From assembly GCF_009834225.1 (NCBI RefSeq), contig NZ_CP047176.1:1550001-1614000 (forward strand): 64,000 bases of DNA, given 5' to 3'. Shown here one piece after another: positions 41,823-51,273 of this stretch. The position numbers and the translations under genes were made by a program. Under the pieces are notes generated by a model, which made no database searches, was not told the origin of the DNA, and saw only the letters and a list, made by a program, of their open reading frames with translations. The DNA comes from Rathayibacter sp. VKM Ac-2759 (lineage in GTDB: Bacteria > Actinomycetota > Actinomycetes > Actinomycetales > Microbacteriaceae). Every line of letters begins with the position of its first letter. The stretch's first letter is position 1.

Positions 41823-43562
41823 ATGACCCGGCTCTACAACGACCCGTCCGACTTCGCCGACGAGATGATCGACGGCTTCGTCGCCGCGAACCGCCGCTTC
41901 GTGCGGCGGGTGCAGGGCGGCGTGGTGCGCTCCACCGCGAGCGCCCCCGGCTCGGTCGCCCTGGTCGTGGGCGGCGGCTCCGGCCACTACCCGGCGTTCG
42001 GCGGGCTGGTCGGCCAGGGGCTCGCGCACGGTGCGGCGATGGGGAACCTCTTCGCCTCTCCGTCCGCGCAGCAGGTCCACTCGGTCGCGAAGGCGGCCGA
42101 GCACGGCGGCGGCGTGCTGCTCAGCTACGGCAACTACGCGGGCGACGTGCTGAACTTCGACGCGGCCCAGCGGCGCCTCCGCGACGAGGGGATCGACGTG
42201 CGCACCGTGACCGTGACCGACGACATCTCGAGCGCGGCGCCGCACGAGAAGCACAAGCGCCGCGGCATCGCCGGCGACCTCACGGTCTTCAAGGTCGCCG
42301 GAGCCGCGGCGGAGGAGGGCGCCTCGCTCGACGACGTCGAGCGGATCGCCGCCCTCGCCAACGAGCGCACCCGCTCGTTCGGCGTCGCGTTCTCGGGCTG
42401 CTCGCTGCCCGGAGCCTCCGAGCCGCTGTTCGAGGTGCCCGAGGGCCGCATGGCGGTCGGCATGGGCATCCACGGCGAGCCCGGCATCCGCGAGGACGAC
42501 GTCCCGACGGCCGACGGTCTCGCCGAGCTGCTGGTCGAGTCGCTCCTGGCCGAGCGGCCCGACGGGGTCGAGGAGCTCGAGGGCGCCCGCCTCGTCGTGA
42601 TCCTCAACGGGCTCGGCTCGGTCAAGTACGAGGAGCTGTTCGTCGTCTACTCCGGCATCGAGCGGCGCCTCCGCGCGCACGGCGTCGAAGTGCTGGAGCC
42701 GGAGGTCGGCGAGCTGGTCACGAGCTTCGACATGGCGGGCGTCTCGCTCACCTTCTTCTGGGTCGACGACGAGCTCGAGCGGCTCTGGGCGGCCCCGGCG
42801 GAGGCCCCCGCCTACCGCAAGGGCGCCGTGCGCCCCGCGGCCCCGCTCGAGGACACCGCGGAGGAGACGGCCGGCCCGGCCGCGATCGCGGAGGCGTCCG
42901 AGCACTCCCGCGCCGCCGCCGCCACCGTGCTCGCCGCCCTCGAGGCGACCGAGCGCGTGATCGACGAGAACGCCGACGAGCTCGGCCGGATCGACGCGGT
43001 CGCGGGCGACGGCGACCACGGCATCGGGATGCAGCGCGGGGTGCACGCGGCCGTCGCCGCGGCCCGCGCCGCGGTCGAAGCGGGCGCGGGCTCGGGAACG
43101 GTGCTCGCCCACGCGGGCGACGCCTGGTCCGACCGCGCGGGCGGCACCTCCGGAGCCCTCTGGGGCGCCGCGCTCGACGCGATCGGCGGGGCGCTCGGCG
43201 ACTCCGATGGCCCCAGCGCCGAGTCGGTGCTCGCGGGAGTCGAGCGGGCGCGGACCGCGATCCTCGCCTTCGGCGCGACTCCGGGCGACAAGACCATGGT
43301 CGACTCCCTCGTGCCCTTCGCCGACGTGCTCGGCACCCGGGTCGGTGCCGGCGCGCCGCTCGCCGTCGCGTGGCGCGACGCCGCCCTCGCCTGCACCGAG
43401 GCCGCCGCCGCCACCGCGCAGCTGCTGCCGAAGATGGGCCGCGCCCGCCCGCACGCCGAGAAGAGCCTCGGCACACCCGACGCGGGAGCCCACTCGCTCG
43501 CGCTGATCGTCACGGCCGTCGGCGCCGTGCTGACCGAGAACGACTCCAGCACCGGCGCGTAG
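41823..43562 (+). CDS. lerK: L-erythrulose kinase (dihydroxyacetone-kinase family)
   Basis: 579 residues, a DhaK-DhaL fusion. The DhaK half has [12 protein letters not shown] near 50-61 and [10 protein letters not shown] near 219-228, whose His covalently binds the ketose. The DhaL half (about 360-579) has [16 protein letters not shown] for Mg-ATP, and later [13 protein letters not shown] and [12 protein letters not shown]. It phosphorylates the tetrulose made by decarboxylation, giving L-erythrulose 1-phosphate. The choice of L-erythrulose over dihydroxyacetone rests on the two tetrose-phosphate isomerase genes that follow. Confidence 0.82.
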   Translation: MTRLYNDPSDFADEMIDGFVAANRRFVRRVQGGVVRSTASAPGSVALVVGGGSGHYPAFGGLVGQGLAHGAAMGNLFASPSAQQVHSVAKAAEHGGGVLLSYGNYAGDVLNFDAAQRRLRDEGIDVRTVTVTDDISSAAPHEKHKRRGIAGDLTVFKVAGAAAEEGASLDDVERIAALANERTRSFGVAFSGCSLPGASEPLFEVPEGRMAVGMGIHGEPGIREDDVPTADGLAELLVESLLAERPDGVEELEGARLVVILNGLGSVKYEELFVVYSGIERRLRAHGVEVLEPEVGELVTSFDMAGVSLTFFWVDDELERLWAAPAEAPAYRKGAVRPAAPLEDTAEETAGPAAIAEASEHSRAAAATVLAALEATERVIDENADELGRIDAVAGDGDHGIGMQRGVHAAVAAARAAVEAGAGSGTVLAHAGDAWSDRAGGTSGALWGAALDAIGGALGDSDGPSAESVLAGVERARTAILAFGATPGDKTMVDSLVPFADVLGTRVGAGAPLAVAWRDAALACTEAAAATAQLLPKMGRARPHAEKSLGTPDAGAHSLALIVTAVGAVLTENDSSTGA

Positions 43563-43606
43563 CGTCGACACCGCCACTTTCCCCAGACAGCACGAGGAGA
43601 ACACCC

Positions 43607-44107
43607 ATGAGCGCACCGTTCCGCCTGGTCGTCGGCTCCGACGACGCCGGCTTCGACTACAAGCAGATCATCAAGGCCGACCTCGAGAAGGACTCGCGCG
43701 TCGCGAGCCTGGTCGATGTGGGCGTCGATGCCGAGTCGCACACGCCGTACCCGAGCGTCGCCATCGCGGCCGCCGAGATGGTGGCCCGCGGCGAGGCCGA
43801 TCGCGCGATCCTGATCTGCGGCACCGGGCTCGGAGTCGCGATCGCCGCGAACAAGGTCGCCGGTATCCGCGCGGTGACCGCGCACGACTCGTTCTCGGTC
43901 GAGCGCTCGATCCTCTCGAACGACGCGCAGGTGCTCTGCATGGGCCAGCGCGTCGTCGGCATCGAGCTCGCCCGCCGCCTCGTGAAGGAGTGGCTGGGGT
44001 ACGAGTTCGACACCTCCTCCGCCTCGGCCGAGAAGGTGCGCGTCATCGAGGCCTACGAGGCCGGCCACCCCGCCGACGGGGTCGCCGCGTCGCCCTCGTC
44101 GTGCTGA
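43607..44107 (+). CDS. derI: D-erythrulose 4-phosphate isomerase (RpiB family)
   Basis: 166 residues with an AGGAGA ribosome site. RpiB/LacAB features are [10 protein letters not shown] near 11 and [20 protein letters not shown] near 70, which includes the catalytic Cys. The GSDDAGF form (not the usual GSDHAGF) marks the erythrulose-phosphate branch. It converts D-erythrulose 4-phosphate to D-erythrose 4-phosphate, which enters the pentose phosphate pathway. It overlaps the next gene start by 7 bases. Confidence 0.83.
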   Translation: MSAPFRLVVGSDDAGFDYKQIIKADLEKDSRVASLVDVGVDAESHTPYPSVAIAAAEMVARGEADRAILICGTGLGVAIAANKVAGIRAVTAHDSFSVERSILSNDAQVLCMGQRVVGIELARRLVKEWLGYEFDTSSASAEKVRVIEAYEAGHPADGVAASPSSC

Positions 44108-44901
44108 GCCCCATCGCGGGTCCGGCCCCCGCGTTCACGATCGGCGTGAGCCTGAAGATGTACTTCGGGCACGCGCGGACGCTCGACTGGGCGCGCAGCG
44201 TCGCCGAGCTGGCGCGGACGCATCCGGCGATCACCTCCGGCGCGGTCGAGCTGTTCGTCGTGCCGACATTCCCCTCGCTGGTGCCGGTCAGCGCTCTCGT
44301 GGCGGAGGCGGGCCTCGCGCTCGGCGCGCAGGACCTGTTCTGGGAGGACGCGGGAGCGTTCACCGGCGAGGTCAGCGGTGCCGAGCTGCGCGAGGTCGGC
44401 TGCCGGCTGGTCGAGATCGGCCACGCCGAGCGCCGCGCCCTCTTCGGCGACGACGACGAGCGGATCCGCCTCAAGGTGGCCGCCGCGTTCCGCCACGACC
44501 TCGTGCCGCTGCTGTGCGTCGGCGAGACCGAGCGCGGCAGCGTCGAGGACGCGGTCGAGCTGGTGCTCGCGCAGATCATCTCCGCGCTCGAGGCGGCCGA
44601 CGCGGCGGGAGCCCTCGGGCCGATCCTCGCCGCGTACGAGCCGGTCTGGGCGATCGGCGCCCCCGAGCCCGCCGAGCCGGAGTTCATCGCCGGAGTCGTC
44701 ACCGCCCTCGAGGAGGCGCTCACCGCGCTCCCGGGCCGGGCCGGCAGCCGCGTGATCTACGGCGGCAGCGCCGGTCCCGGACTGCTCACCGCGCTCGAGG
44801 GCCGGGTGCCCGGGCTCTTCCTCGGCCGCTTCGCTCACGATCCGGAGGCGGTGCGCACGATCCTCGACGAGGCGCTCGCGCTCGCAGGGGCCGGCTCGTG
44901 A
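44101..44901 (+). CDS. lerI: L-erythrulose 1-phosphate isomerase (TIM-like)
   Basis: 266 residues from GTG. It resembles triosephosphate isomerase: SLKMYF near 18 (Lys), VEIGHAERR near 99 (His electrophile), [10 protein letters not shown] near 178 (Glu base), and YGGSAGPG near 219 for phosphate. [10 protein letters not shown] instead of the usual NWKMN marks the erythrulose-phosphate (LerI/EryH) group. It interconverts L-erythrulose 1-phosphate and D-erythrulose 4-phosphate. The next gene starts within its stop codon (GTGA). Confidence 0.83.
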   Translation: MLSPIAGPAPAFTIGVSLKMYFGHARTLDWARSVAELARTHPAITSGAVELFVVPTFPSLVPVSALVAEAGLALGAQDLFWEDAGAFTGEVSGAELREVGCRLVEIGHAERRALFGDDDERIRLKVAAAFRHDLVPLLCVGETERGSVEDAVELVLAQIISALEAADAAGALGPILAAYEPVWAIGAPEPAEPEFIAGVVTALEEALTALPGRAGSRVIYGGSAGPGLLTALEGRVPGLFLGRFAHDPEAVRTILDEALALAGAGS

Positions 44902-45713
44902 TCGGGCTGAGCAGCTACGCGTTCTTCTGGCGCTCCTCCGACCGCGTGCCCGAGCCGCTCGGCATCGAGGACATGGTGCGCGAGACGGCCGCGCTCGGCG
45001 TCGGCCTGCTGCAGCTGTGCGACGTCCCCGCCGTCGAGGAGTTCGACGCGGAGCGGCTCGAGTCGCTGCGTGCGCTCGCCGCGGCGGAGGGCGTCGCCCT
45101 CGAGCTCGGCACGCGCGGCACCGACCCCGAGCACCTGCGGCGCTACCTCCGCCTGGCCGCCGCGCTCGACGTGACGCTGCTGCGCAGCATGTGGACCTCG
45201 GGGGCGGACCGGCCGGACCGCGAGGAGACGCTGCGGCGGCTCGGCGAGATCGCCCCCGAGCTCGAGACCGCGGGGGTCACCCTCGCACTCGAGACCTACG
45301 AGCAGGTGAGCACCGCCGCCCTCGTCGACGTCGTCGAGACGCTCGATCACCCGCGGGTCCGCATCTGCCTCGACCCGGCGAACACCGTCGCGAACCTCGA
45401 GCTGCCGGGCGACGTGACGGCGCTCTGCGCCCCCTGGGTCGCCAACTGGCACGTCAAGGACTTCGACTTCAGCCGCAACCCCGGCTGGGTCGGCTTCGTC
45501 TACACCGGCACCGCGCTCGGCGACGGACGCCTCGACTACGACGGCATGCTCGCGCTGCTCGACCCGGATGCCCGCGGCATCCACCAGATCATCGAGTTCT
45601 GGCTCCCCTGGCAGGACACCGTCCCCGCCGCGGAGCAGGCACTCGTCACCACTCGGCTCGAAGCCGAGTGGACCGCCCGCACTCTCGACCACCTGAGGAG
45701 AAGGAACCCATGA
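44898..45713 (+). CDS. oiaC: 3-oxo-isoapionate decarboxylase-like TIM-barrel enzyme (OiaC)
   Basis: 271 residues from GTG overlapping the upstream stop. It is a sugar-phosphate isomerase/epimerase (AP endonuclease 2) barrel with metal ligands in LALETYEQ near 127, ICLDPANT near 156, WHVKDF near 181 and IIEFW near 229. OiaC of D-apionate catabolism belongs to this fold and removes CO2 from 3-oxo-isoapionate to give L-erythrulose, which is just what the upstream kinase needs. Assignment leans on operon context; an epimerase remains possible. Confidence 0.7.
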   Translation: MIGLSSYAFFWRSSDRVPEPLGIEDMVRETAALGVGLLQLCDVPAVEEFDAERLESLRALAAAEGVALELGTRGTDPEHLRRYLRLAAALDVTLLRSMWTSGADRPDREETLRRLGEIAPELETAGVTLALETYEQVSTAALVDVVETLDHPRVRICLDPANTVANLELPGDVTALCAPWVANWHVKDFDFSRNPGWVGFVYTGTALGDGRLDYDGMLALLDPDARGIHQIIEFWLPWQDTVPAAEQALVTTRLEAEWTARTLDHLRRRNP

Positions 45714-46597
45714 CCGACACCGCTGTTTCCGAATCGGGCACCGCCGCCCCCGCCCTGACCGTCGCCGTGATCGGCGCCGGCGGCAAGATGGGCATGCGGG
45801 TCTCGAACAACCTGCAGAAGTCCGCCTACACCGCGCTCTACTCGGAGGCGTCGCCCGCCGGCCAGGAGCGCACCCGCGAGGCCGGGCGCGAGATCAACTC
45901 GACCCCGGACGCCGTCGCGGACGCCGACGTCGTCATCCTCGCCGTCCCCGACGTCGTGCTCGGCGCGGTCTCGGAGGACGTCATCCCGCAGATGAAGTCG
46001 GGCGCGATCATCCTGACGCTCGACCCGGCGGCGGCGTACGCGGGGCTGCTCGCGAAGCGCGAGGACATCCACTACGCCGTGGCGCACCCCTGCCACCCCT
46101 CGGTGTTCCTCGAGCGCACCACTCCGGAGGAGTGGGCCGACACGTTCGGAGGCATCGCGGCCCCGCAGGAGGTCGTCGCGGCTCTCGAGGAGGCGGACGA
46201 CGACGTCCGGGCGATCGCCGAGGGCGTCATCTCGACGATCTACGCACCCGTCATCGCGGTGCACTGGGTCACCGTCAAGCAGCTGGCCGTGCTCGAGCCG
46301 ACGCTGGTCGAGACCATCGCCTGCATGATCGGCGAGTTCCTCAAGGAGGCGCTCGAGGAGACCGTGAACGGAGTCGGCGTGCCCTACGAGGCCGCCCGCG
46401 CCATGCTCTACGGCCACACCTGGATCGCGCTGACGAACGGCCTGCGCGGCTCGAACCCCTTCTCGGAGGCGTGCCACATCGCGATGGGCTACGGCCGCGA
46501 GGCGCTCATCAAGGACGACTGGAAGAAGATCTTCGACGACTCCGAGCTCGACTCGGTCATCGCGAAGATGCTCAAGATCGACGCCGTCAAGCGCTGA
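45710..46597 (+). CDS. apnO: D-apionate oxidoisomerase-like NAD-dependent enzyme (ApnO)
   Basis: 295 residues with GAGGAGAAGG ahead of the ATG, overlapping the previous stop. The Rossmann motif is VIGAGGKMGMRVSNNL near 20, and the C-terminal half is a helical phosphogluconate-dehydrogenase-like domain with LEPTLVETIACMIGEFLKEAL and GHTWIALTNGLRG. A HPCHPSVF stretch near 124 is notable. ApnO enzymes of this family oxidise and isomerise D-apionate to 3-oxo-isoapionate with NAD+. It is the last gene of the operon and is followed by a strong terminator. Confidence 0.72.
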   Translation: MTDTAVSESGTAAPALTVAVIGAGGKMGMRVSNNLQKSAYTALYSEASPAGQERTREAGREINSTPDAVADADVVILAVPDVVLGAVSEDVIPQMKSGAIILTLDPAAAYAGLLAKREDIHYAVAHPCHPSVFLERTTPEEWADTFGGIAAPQEVVAALEEADDDVRAIAEGVISTIYAPVIAVHWVTVKQLAVLEPTLVETIACMIGEFLKEALEETVNGVGVPYEAARAMLYGHTWIALTNGLRGSNPFSEACHIAMGYGREALIKDDWKKIFDDSELDSVIAKMLKIDAVKR

Positions 46598-46621
46598 TCC
46601 CGCACCGCGGGAACCGCGGAC

Positions 46622-46657
46622 CGTCGAGAGAGCCCGCTGCAGCGGGCGGTCTCGACG
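46622..46657. terminator. Bidirectional terminator after the apionate operon
   Basis: Outer arms CGTCGAGA and TCTCGACG enclose the perfect palindrome CCCGCTGCAGCGGG. The site lies between convergent genes, 25 bases from each stop. Confidence 0.75.
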
Positions 46658-46682
46658 CTCCGGGGTTCCCTCGGTCGTGCCG

Positions 46683-47690
46683 CTAGAGGCGGACGACCAT
46701 CTTGCCGGTGTTGCCGCCGCGCATCATCGAGAGGAACGCATCGACGGCGTTCTCGATGCCGTCCACGACCGTCTCGTCGTAGGCGATCCGGCCCTCGGCG
46801 AACCAGCCGGACATCAGGCGGTTGAATTCCGGCGCGTGGTCGAGGTAGCCGCTCAGGGTGAAGCCCTGCAGGGTGAGCCCGCGGGTGATGATGTTCGCCA
46901 TGTTGTCGGGCCCGGCCGGCTTCGCGGTCGAGTTGTAGCCGGCGATCGCGCCGCACAGCGCCGCCCGCCCGCCGTCGCGGAACGCGTCGAGCGCGGCCTC
47001 GAGGTGGTCACCGCCGACGTTGTCGAAGTAGACGTCGATGCCCTCGGGCGCCGCGGCGGCGAGCTGCTCGCGCACGGGCGCCGCGTGGTAGTCGAACGCG
47101 GTGTCGTAGCCGTACCTGCCGGTGAGCAGCGCGACCTTCTCTGCGGAGCCCGCGGATCCGATCACGCGCGAGGCGCCCAGGAGGCGCGCGATCTGCCCGG
47201 CGGCCGAGCCGACGGCTCCCGCGGCACCCGAGACGAAGACGGTGTCGCCCTCCTTCATCCCGGCGATCGCGGTGAGGCCGACGTAGGCGGTGAGCCCGGT
47301 CATGCCGAGGACGCCGAGCCGGAGCGACAGCGGGACCCCGGGGATCTCGTCGACGACGCGGAACTGCGACGCGGGCGCCTGCGCGATGTCGCGCCAGCCG
47401 AGCTGGTGCAGCACGACGCTGCCGACCGGCACGGCGGGGTCGGCGGAGGCGGTGACCCGGCCGATCGCGCCTCCGGTCATGGTCTCGCCGAGCGCGTAGG
47501 GCGGGGTGTAGCTCTTGACGTCGTTCATGCGGCCGCGCATGTAGGGGTCGACCGAGAGGAACGCGTTCGCGACGCGGACCTCGCCGTCGGCGGGATCGTC
47601 GTAGCTCACCTGAGCGGTGCGGAAGTCGTCGGCGACGGGCCAGCCGTCGGGACGGCGGACGAGCTGGATCTGGGTGCTGGTGACGGTCAT
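46683..47690 (-). CDS. NADP-dependent oxidoreductase (MDR family, CurA/leukotriene-reductase-like)
   Basis: 335 residues. Typical of zinc-free medium-chain reductases: FLSVDPYMRGRMND near 44, GMTGLTAYVGL near 129, the NADP motif VSGAAGAVGSAAGQIARLLG near 153, and VDVYFDNVGG-like DVYFDNVGGDHLEAAL near 225. It reduces activated C=C bonds with NADPH in the cytosol; the natural substrate is unknown. AAAGG precedes the ATG. The DUF1304 gene lies 26 bases upstream, so both probably form one transcript controlled by the divergent TetR regulator. Confidence 0.9.
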   Translation of the reverse strand: MTVTSTQIQLVRRPDGWPVADDFRTAQVSYDDPADGEVRVANAFLSVDPYMRGRMNDVKSYTPPYALGETMTGGAIGRVTASADPAVPVGSVVLHQLGWRDIAQAPASQFRVVDEIPGVPLSLRLGVLGMTGLTAYVGLTAIAGMKEGDTVFVSGAAGAVGSAAGQIARLLGASRVIGSAGSAEKVALLTGRYGYDTAFDYHAAPVREQLAAAAPEGIDVYFDNVGGDHLEAALDAFRDGGRAALCGAIAGYNSTAKPAGPDNMANIITRGLTLQGFTLSGYLDHAPEFNRLMSGWFAEGRIAYDETVVDGIENAVDAFLSMMRGGNTGKMVVRL

Positions 47691-47716
47691 GGGGGCCTTT
47701 CGGGTGGAGCGGTGGA

Positions 47717-48106
47717 TCAGGAGGCGAGCAGGCCGATCGCGAGGGCGATCACCGCGAGCAGACCCGGAGCCATCTGGGTCAGGGCGGCGCGGCGCTTCGC
47801 GGGGGCGGAGAGCAGCAGCACCAGCGCGGCGCCGACCATCGAGCCGGTGCCCGTGAAGACCAGCGCGGCGCCGACGGCGGTCGCCCCGGAGGCGAGGGCG
47901 ATGATCCCGACGATCGTCACGATCGCGAGGAACAGGTTGTAGAAGCCCTGGTTGAACGCCAGCTCTCGGGTGGCCTCGGCCTCGCCCGAGGTCGTGCCGA
48001 AGGTCGTCCGCGCCCGAGGAGTCGTCCAGAGGAGCGACTCGAGCACGAAGATGTAGACGTGCAGCAGCGCGGCGAGGGCCGCGAGCACGAGTCCGATGAC
48101 GATCAC
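47717..48106 (-). CDS. DUF1304 membrane protein
   Basis: 129 residues from GTG with an AGGAGG ribosome site. Four hydrophobic segments. The phrase HVYIFVLESLLWTTPRARTTFG near 16-37 and ELAFNQGFYNLFLA near 50 are DUF1304 hallmarks. Function is unknown; it is often next to TetR regulators and oxidoreductases, as here. Confidence 0.88.
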   Translation of the reverse strand: MIVIGLVLAALAALLHVYIFVLESLLWTTPRARTTFGTTSGEAEATRELAFNQGFYNLFLAIVTIVGIIALASGATAVGAALVFTGTGSMVGAALVLLLSAPAKRRAALTQMAPGLLAVIALAIGLLAS

Positions 48107-48118
48107 GGCGCCTCCTGA

Positions 48119-48164
48119 TTGTGTAATGGCTGGTCCACAATATACTGGATCGAGCGTTACACAA
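48119..48164. promoter_or_regulatory. TetR operator region between DUF1304 and tetR
   Basis: TTGTGTAA at 48119 and TTACACAA at 48157 are perfect inverted 8-bp arms. A CACAA at 48136 also pairs with the left TTGTG. The sites cover the start region of both divergent genes. Confidence 0.65.
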
Positions 48165-48178
48165 CCAGGGGAGGCGCG

Positions 48179-48769
48179 ATGGGCCGGCTGCAGGGCTTCG
48201 AGACCGACGCGGTCGTCCGCTCCGCGCGCGCCGTCTTCTGGGAGCGCGGCTTCGAGGAGGCGTCCCTGCCCGAGCTCGAGAGCGCCACGGGGGTCGGCCG
48301 CTCGAGCCTCTACCACGCGTTCGGCAGCAAGCGCGGGCTGTTCGACGCGGCGGTGCAGAGCTACCTCGACGAGGTGGTGCGGCCGCGGCTGGCCCCTCTC
48401 GTGTCGGGAGCCGTCTCCTCCGGCGCACTCGAGGCCTACTTCGGCGGACTGCGCGGCGCTCTGGCCGACGCGGCGTCGATCTCGGCACGGAGCGGCTGCC
48501 TCCTGCTGAACGCGGCGGGAGCGCCGATCGCGCGGGACGACGCGGTGCGCGAGGAGATCGCCGACTACCGTGCGGAGCTGCTGGCCGCGATGCGCGCGGG
48601 AGCGGCGGCGCGCTGGCCGGGCGCCTCCTCCGCGTGGCGGGCGCAGCAGGCGGACGTGCTGGTGTCGCTGCTGGTCGCGGCGCTGGTGCTGGCGCGCGTC
48701 GACTCCGCGCAGTCGGTGGCGACGGTCGACGCGGCGCTGGCCCTGGTGCGGACGCCGCACGCCTCCTGA
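48179..48769 (+). CDS. TetR-family regulator
   Basis: 196 residues with a GGGGAGG ribosome site. HTH at residues about 10-55: ARAVFWERGFEEASLPELESATGVGRSSLYHAFGSKRGLF, the TetR pattern. The C-terminal domain has RSGCLLLNAAG, similar to AcrR/NemR-like (TetR_C_16-like) regulators that sense electrophiles. It is divergent from the DUF1304-oxidoreductase unit and probably represses it until an electrophile or lipid aldehyde appears. Confidence 0.88.
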   Translation: MGRLQGFETDAVVRSARAVFWERGFEEASLPELESATGVGRSSLYHAFGSKRGLFDAAVQSYLDEVVRPRLAPLVSGAVSSGALEAYFGGLRGALADAASISARSGCLLLNAAGAPIARDDAVREEIADYRAELLAAMRAGAAARWPGASSAWRAQQADVLVSLLVAALVLARVDSAQSVATVDAALALVRTPHAS

Positions 48770-48773
48770 GACA

Positions 48774-48944
48774 CCTCCGGCTCGTCGAATCGCGTTCGGC
48801 TCGCGCGATCCGGCGATGTCTGCGAGCCGAACGGGTTCTTGCGAGCCGGAGGTCGCCGACGCTGAGGTTCGGCTCGTGAAGTCGCGTTCGGCTCGCGGAA
48901 TCCGGCGGATTCGACGAGCCGAACGGTTTCCCGCGAGCCGGAGG
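48774..48944. repeat. Tandem pair of nested-palindrome (REP-like) repeats
   Basis: Copy 1 (48774-48852): outer arms CCTCCGGCTCG and CGAGCCGGAGG, inner arms CGTTCGGCTCGC (48793) and GCGAGCCGAACG (48822), all perfect. Copy 2 (about 48866-48944) repeats the plan with inner arms CGTTCGGCTCG (48885) and CGAGCCGAACG (48915). Each copy folds into a cruciform-like structure between tetR and argG. Confidence 0.85.
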
Positions 48945-49031
48945 TGACACCGGACCCGCAGACGGAACAAGCCCACGGGCGCGCCCGGCTCCGAGGAGCG
49001 GCGTGCCCGGGGGCTTCCGGTGTGCAGGGTG

Positions 49032-50537
<1,506 letters not shown>

Positions 50538-51173
50538 TCACTCCCCGCCCGGCAGCCCGACCGCGGGCAGCAGGATGTCGTCGATGAGCGACACCAGGTA
50601 GGCCCGCTCGACCGGCTCGCGCAGCAGCAGCACACGGTAGGCGACCATCGCCGGGGTGATCAGCGCGATCAGCTCGACGTCGATGTCCTCGCCGATCTCG
50701 CCGCGGGCGATCGCGCGGCGCAGGAGGAAGCCGTTGGCCCGCGCGCGCGGCTCGACGATCGCGGCGCGGACGGCGTCGGAGAGCTCGGGCGACTTGGAGA
50801 CCATGGCCACGACTCCGGCCATGATCTGGAGCTTGCGCTCGGCGTCCTCCATCGTCCGGGGCTTGATCAGGGCGACGAGATCCCCCCGCAGCGTGCCCGT
50901 GTCGGGCAGCGCCGACTCGGTGAGATCGGCGCCCTTCATGCACGCGAGCGCCTCGACGACCAGCTCGGCCTTCGAGTCCCAGCGGCGGTAGAGCGTGGCC
51001 TTGCCGGCGCGGGCGCGGGCGGCGACCATGTCGATCGTCATGCCGTCGTAGCCCGTCTCGGCGAGGACGTCGAGCGCCGCGGTGAGGATCTCGACGTCGC
51101 GGGACGGATCGCGGCGGCGGCCGGGCCGGCTGGGCGCGTCGGGCTCGAGCAGGGGGGAGGGGGGCGGCGTCAT
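50538..51173 (-). CDS. TetR-family regulator of an MFS efflux pump
   Basis: 211 residues. After a Pro-rich leader, the HTH reads ILTAALDVLAETGYDGMTIDMVAARARAGKATLYRRWDSKAELV, a clear TetR motif. The C-terminal domain has MAGVVAMVSKSPELSDAVR and EDIDVELIALITPAMVAYRVLL. It is divergent from the 14-helix MFS exporter, so it should repress that gene and release it when a drug binds. Confidence 0.9.
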   Translation of the reverse strand: MTPPPSPLLEPDAPSRPGRRRDPSRDVEILTAALDVLAETGYDGMTIDMVAARARAGKATLYRRWDSKAELVVEALACMKGADLTESALPDTGTLRGDLVALIKPRTMEDAERKLQIMAGVVAMVSKSPELSDAVRAAIVEPRARANGFLLRRAIARGEIGEDIDVELIALITPAMVAYRVLLLREPVERAYLVSLIDDILLPAVGLPGGE

Positions 51174-51256
51174 CGCAGCGTCTCCTGTCGATCAGAGACC
51201 GCCCGGATGACGGCCACGTGAATTCTACGACGAATACAGAACCGAGCAGTTCCGAA

Positions 51257-51266
51257 ACTCGCGAGT
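51257..51266. promoter_or_regulatory. Palindrome in the tetR-MFS promoter
   Basis: ACTCGCGAGT is a perfect 10-bp palindrome 8 bases before the exporter start, in the divergent promoter region; a likely TetR half-site or operator core. Confidence 0.45.
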
Positions 51267-51273
51267 CTCGTAT

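Noticed and set aside
41057..43606. Long in-frame extension upstream of the RpiB-type isomerase
   Set aside because: The isomerase has its own ribosome site at 43592-43597 and normal family length from 43607; the extension overlaps the importer and kinase genes out of frame.
40587..43616. A 1009-residue minus-strand open frame opposite the importer and kinase genes
   Set aside because: It lies antisense to clear MFS and DhaK-DhaL genes and has a repetitive Arg/Asp/Glu/Gly composition typical of antisense shadow frames.
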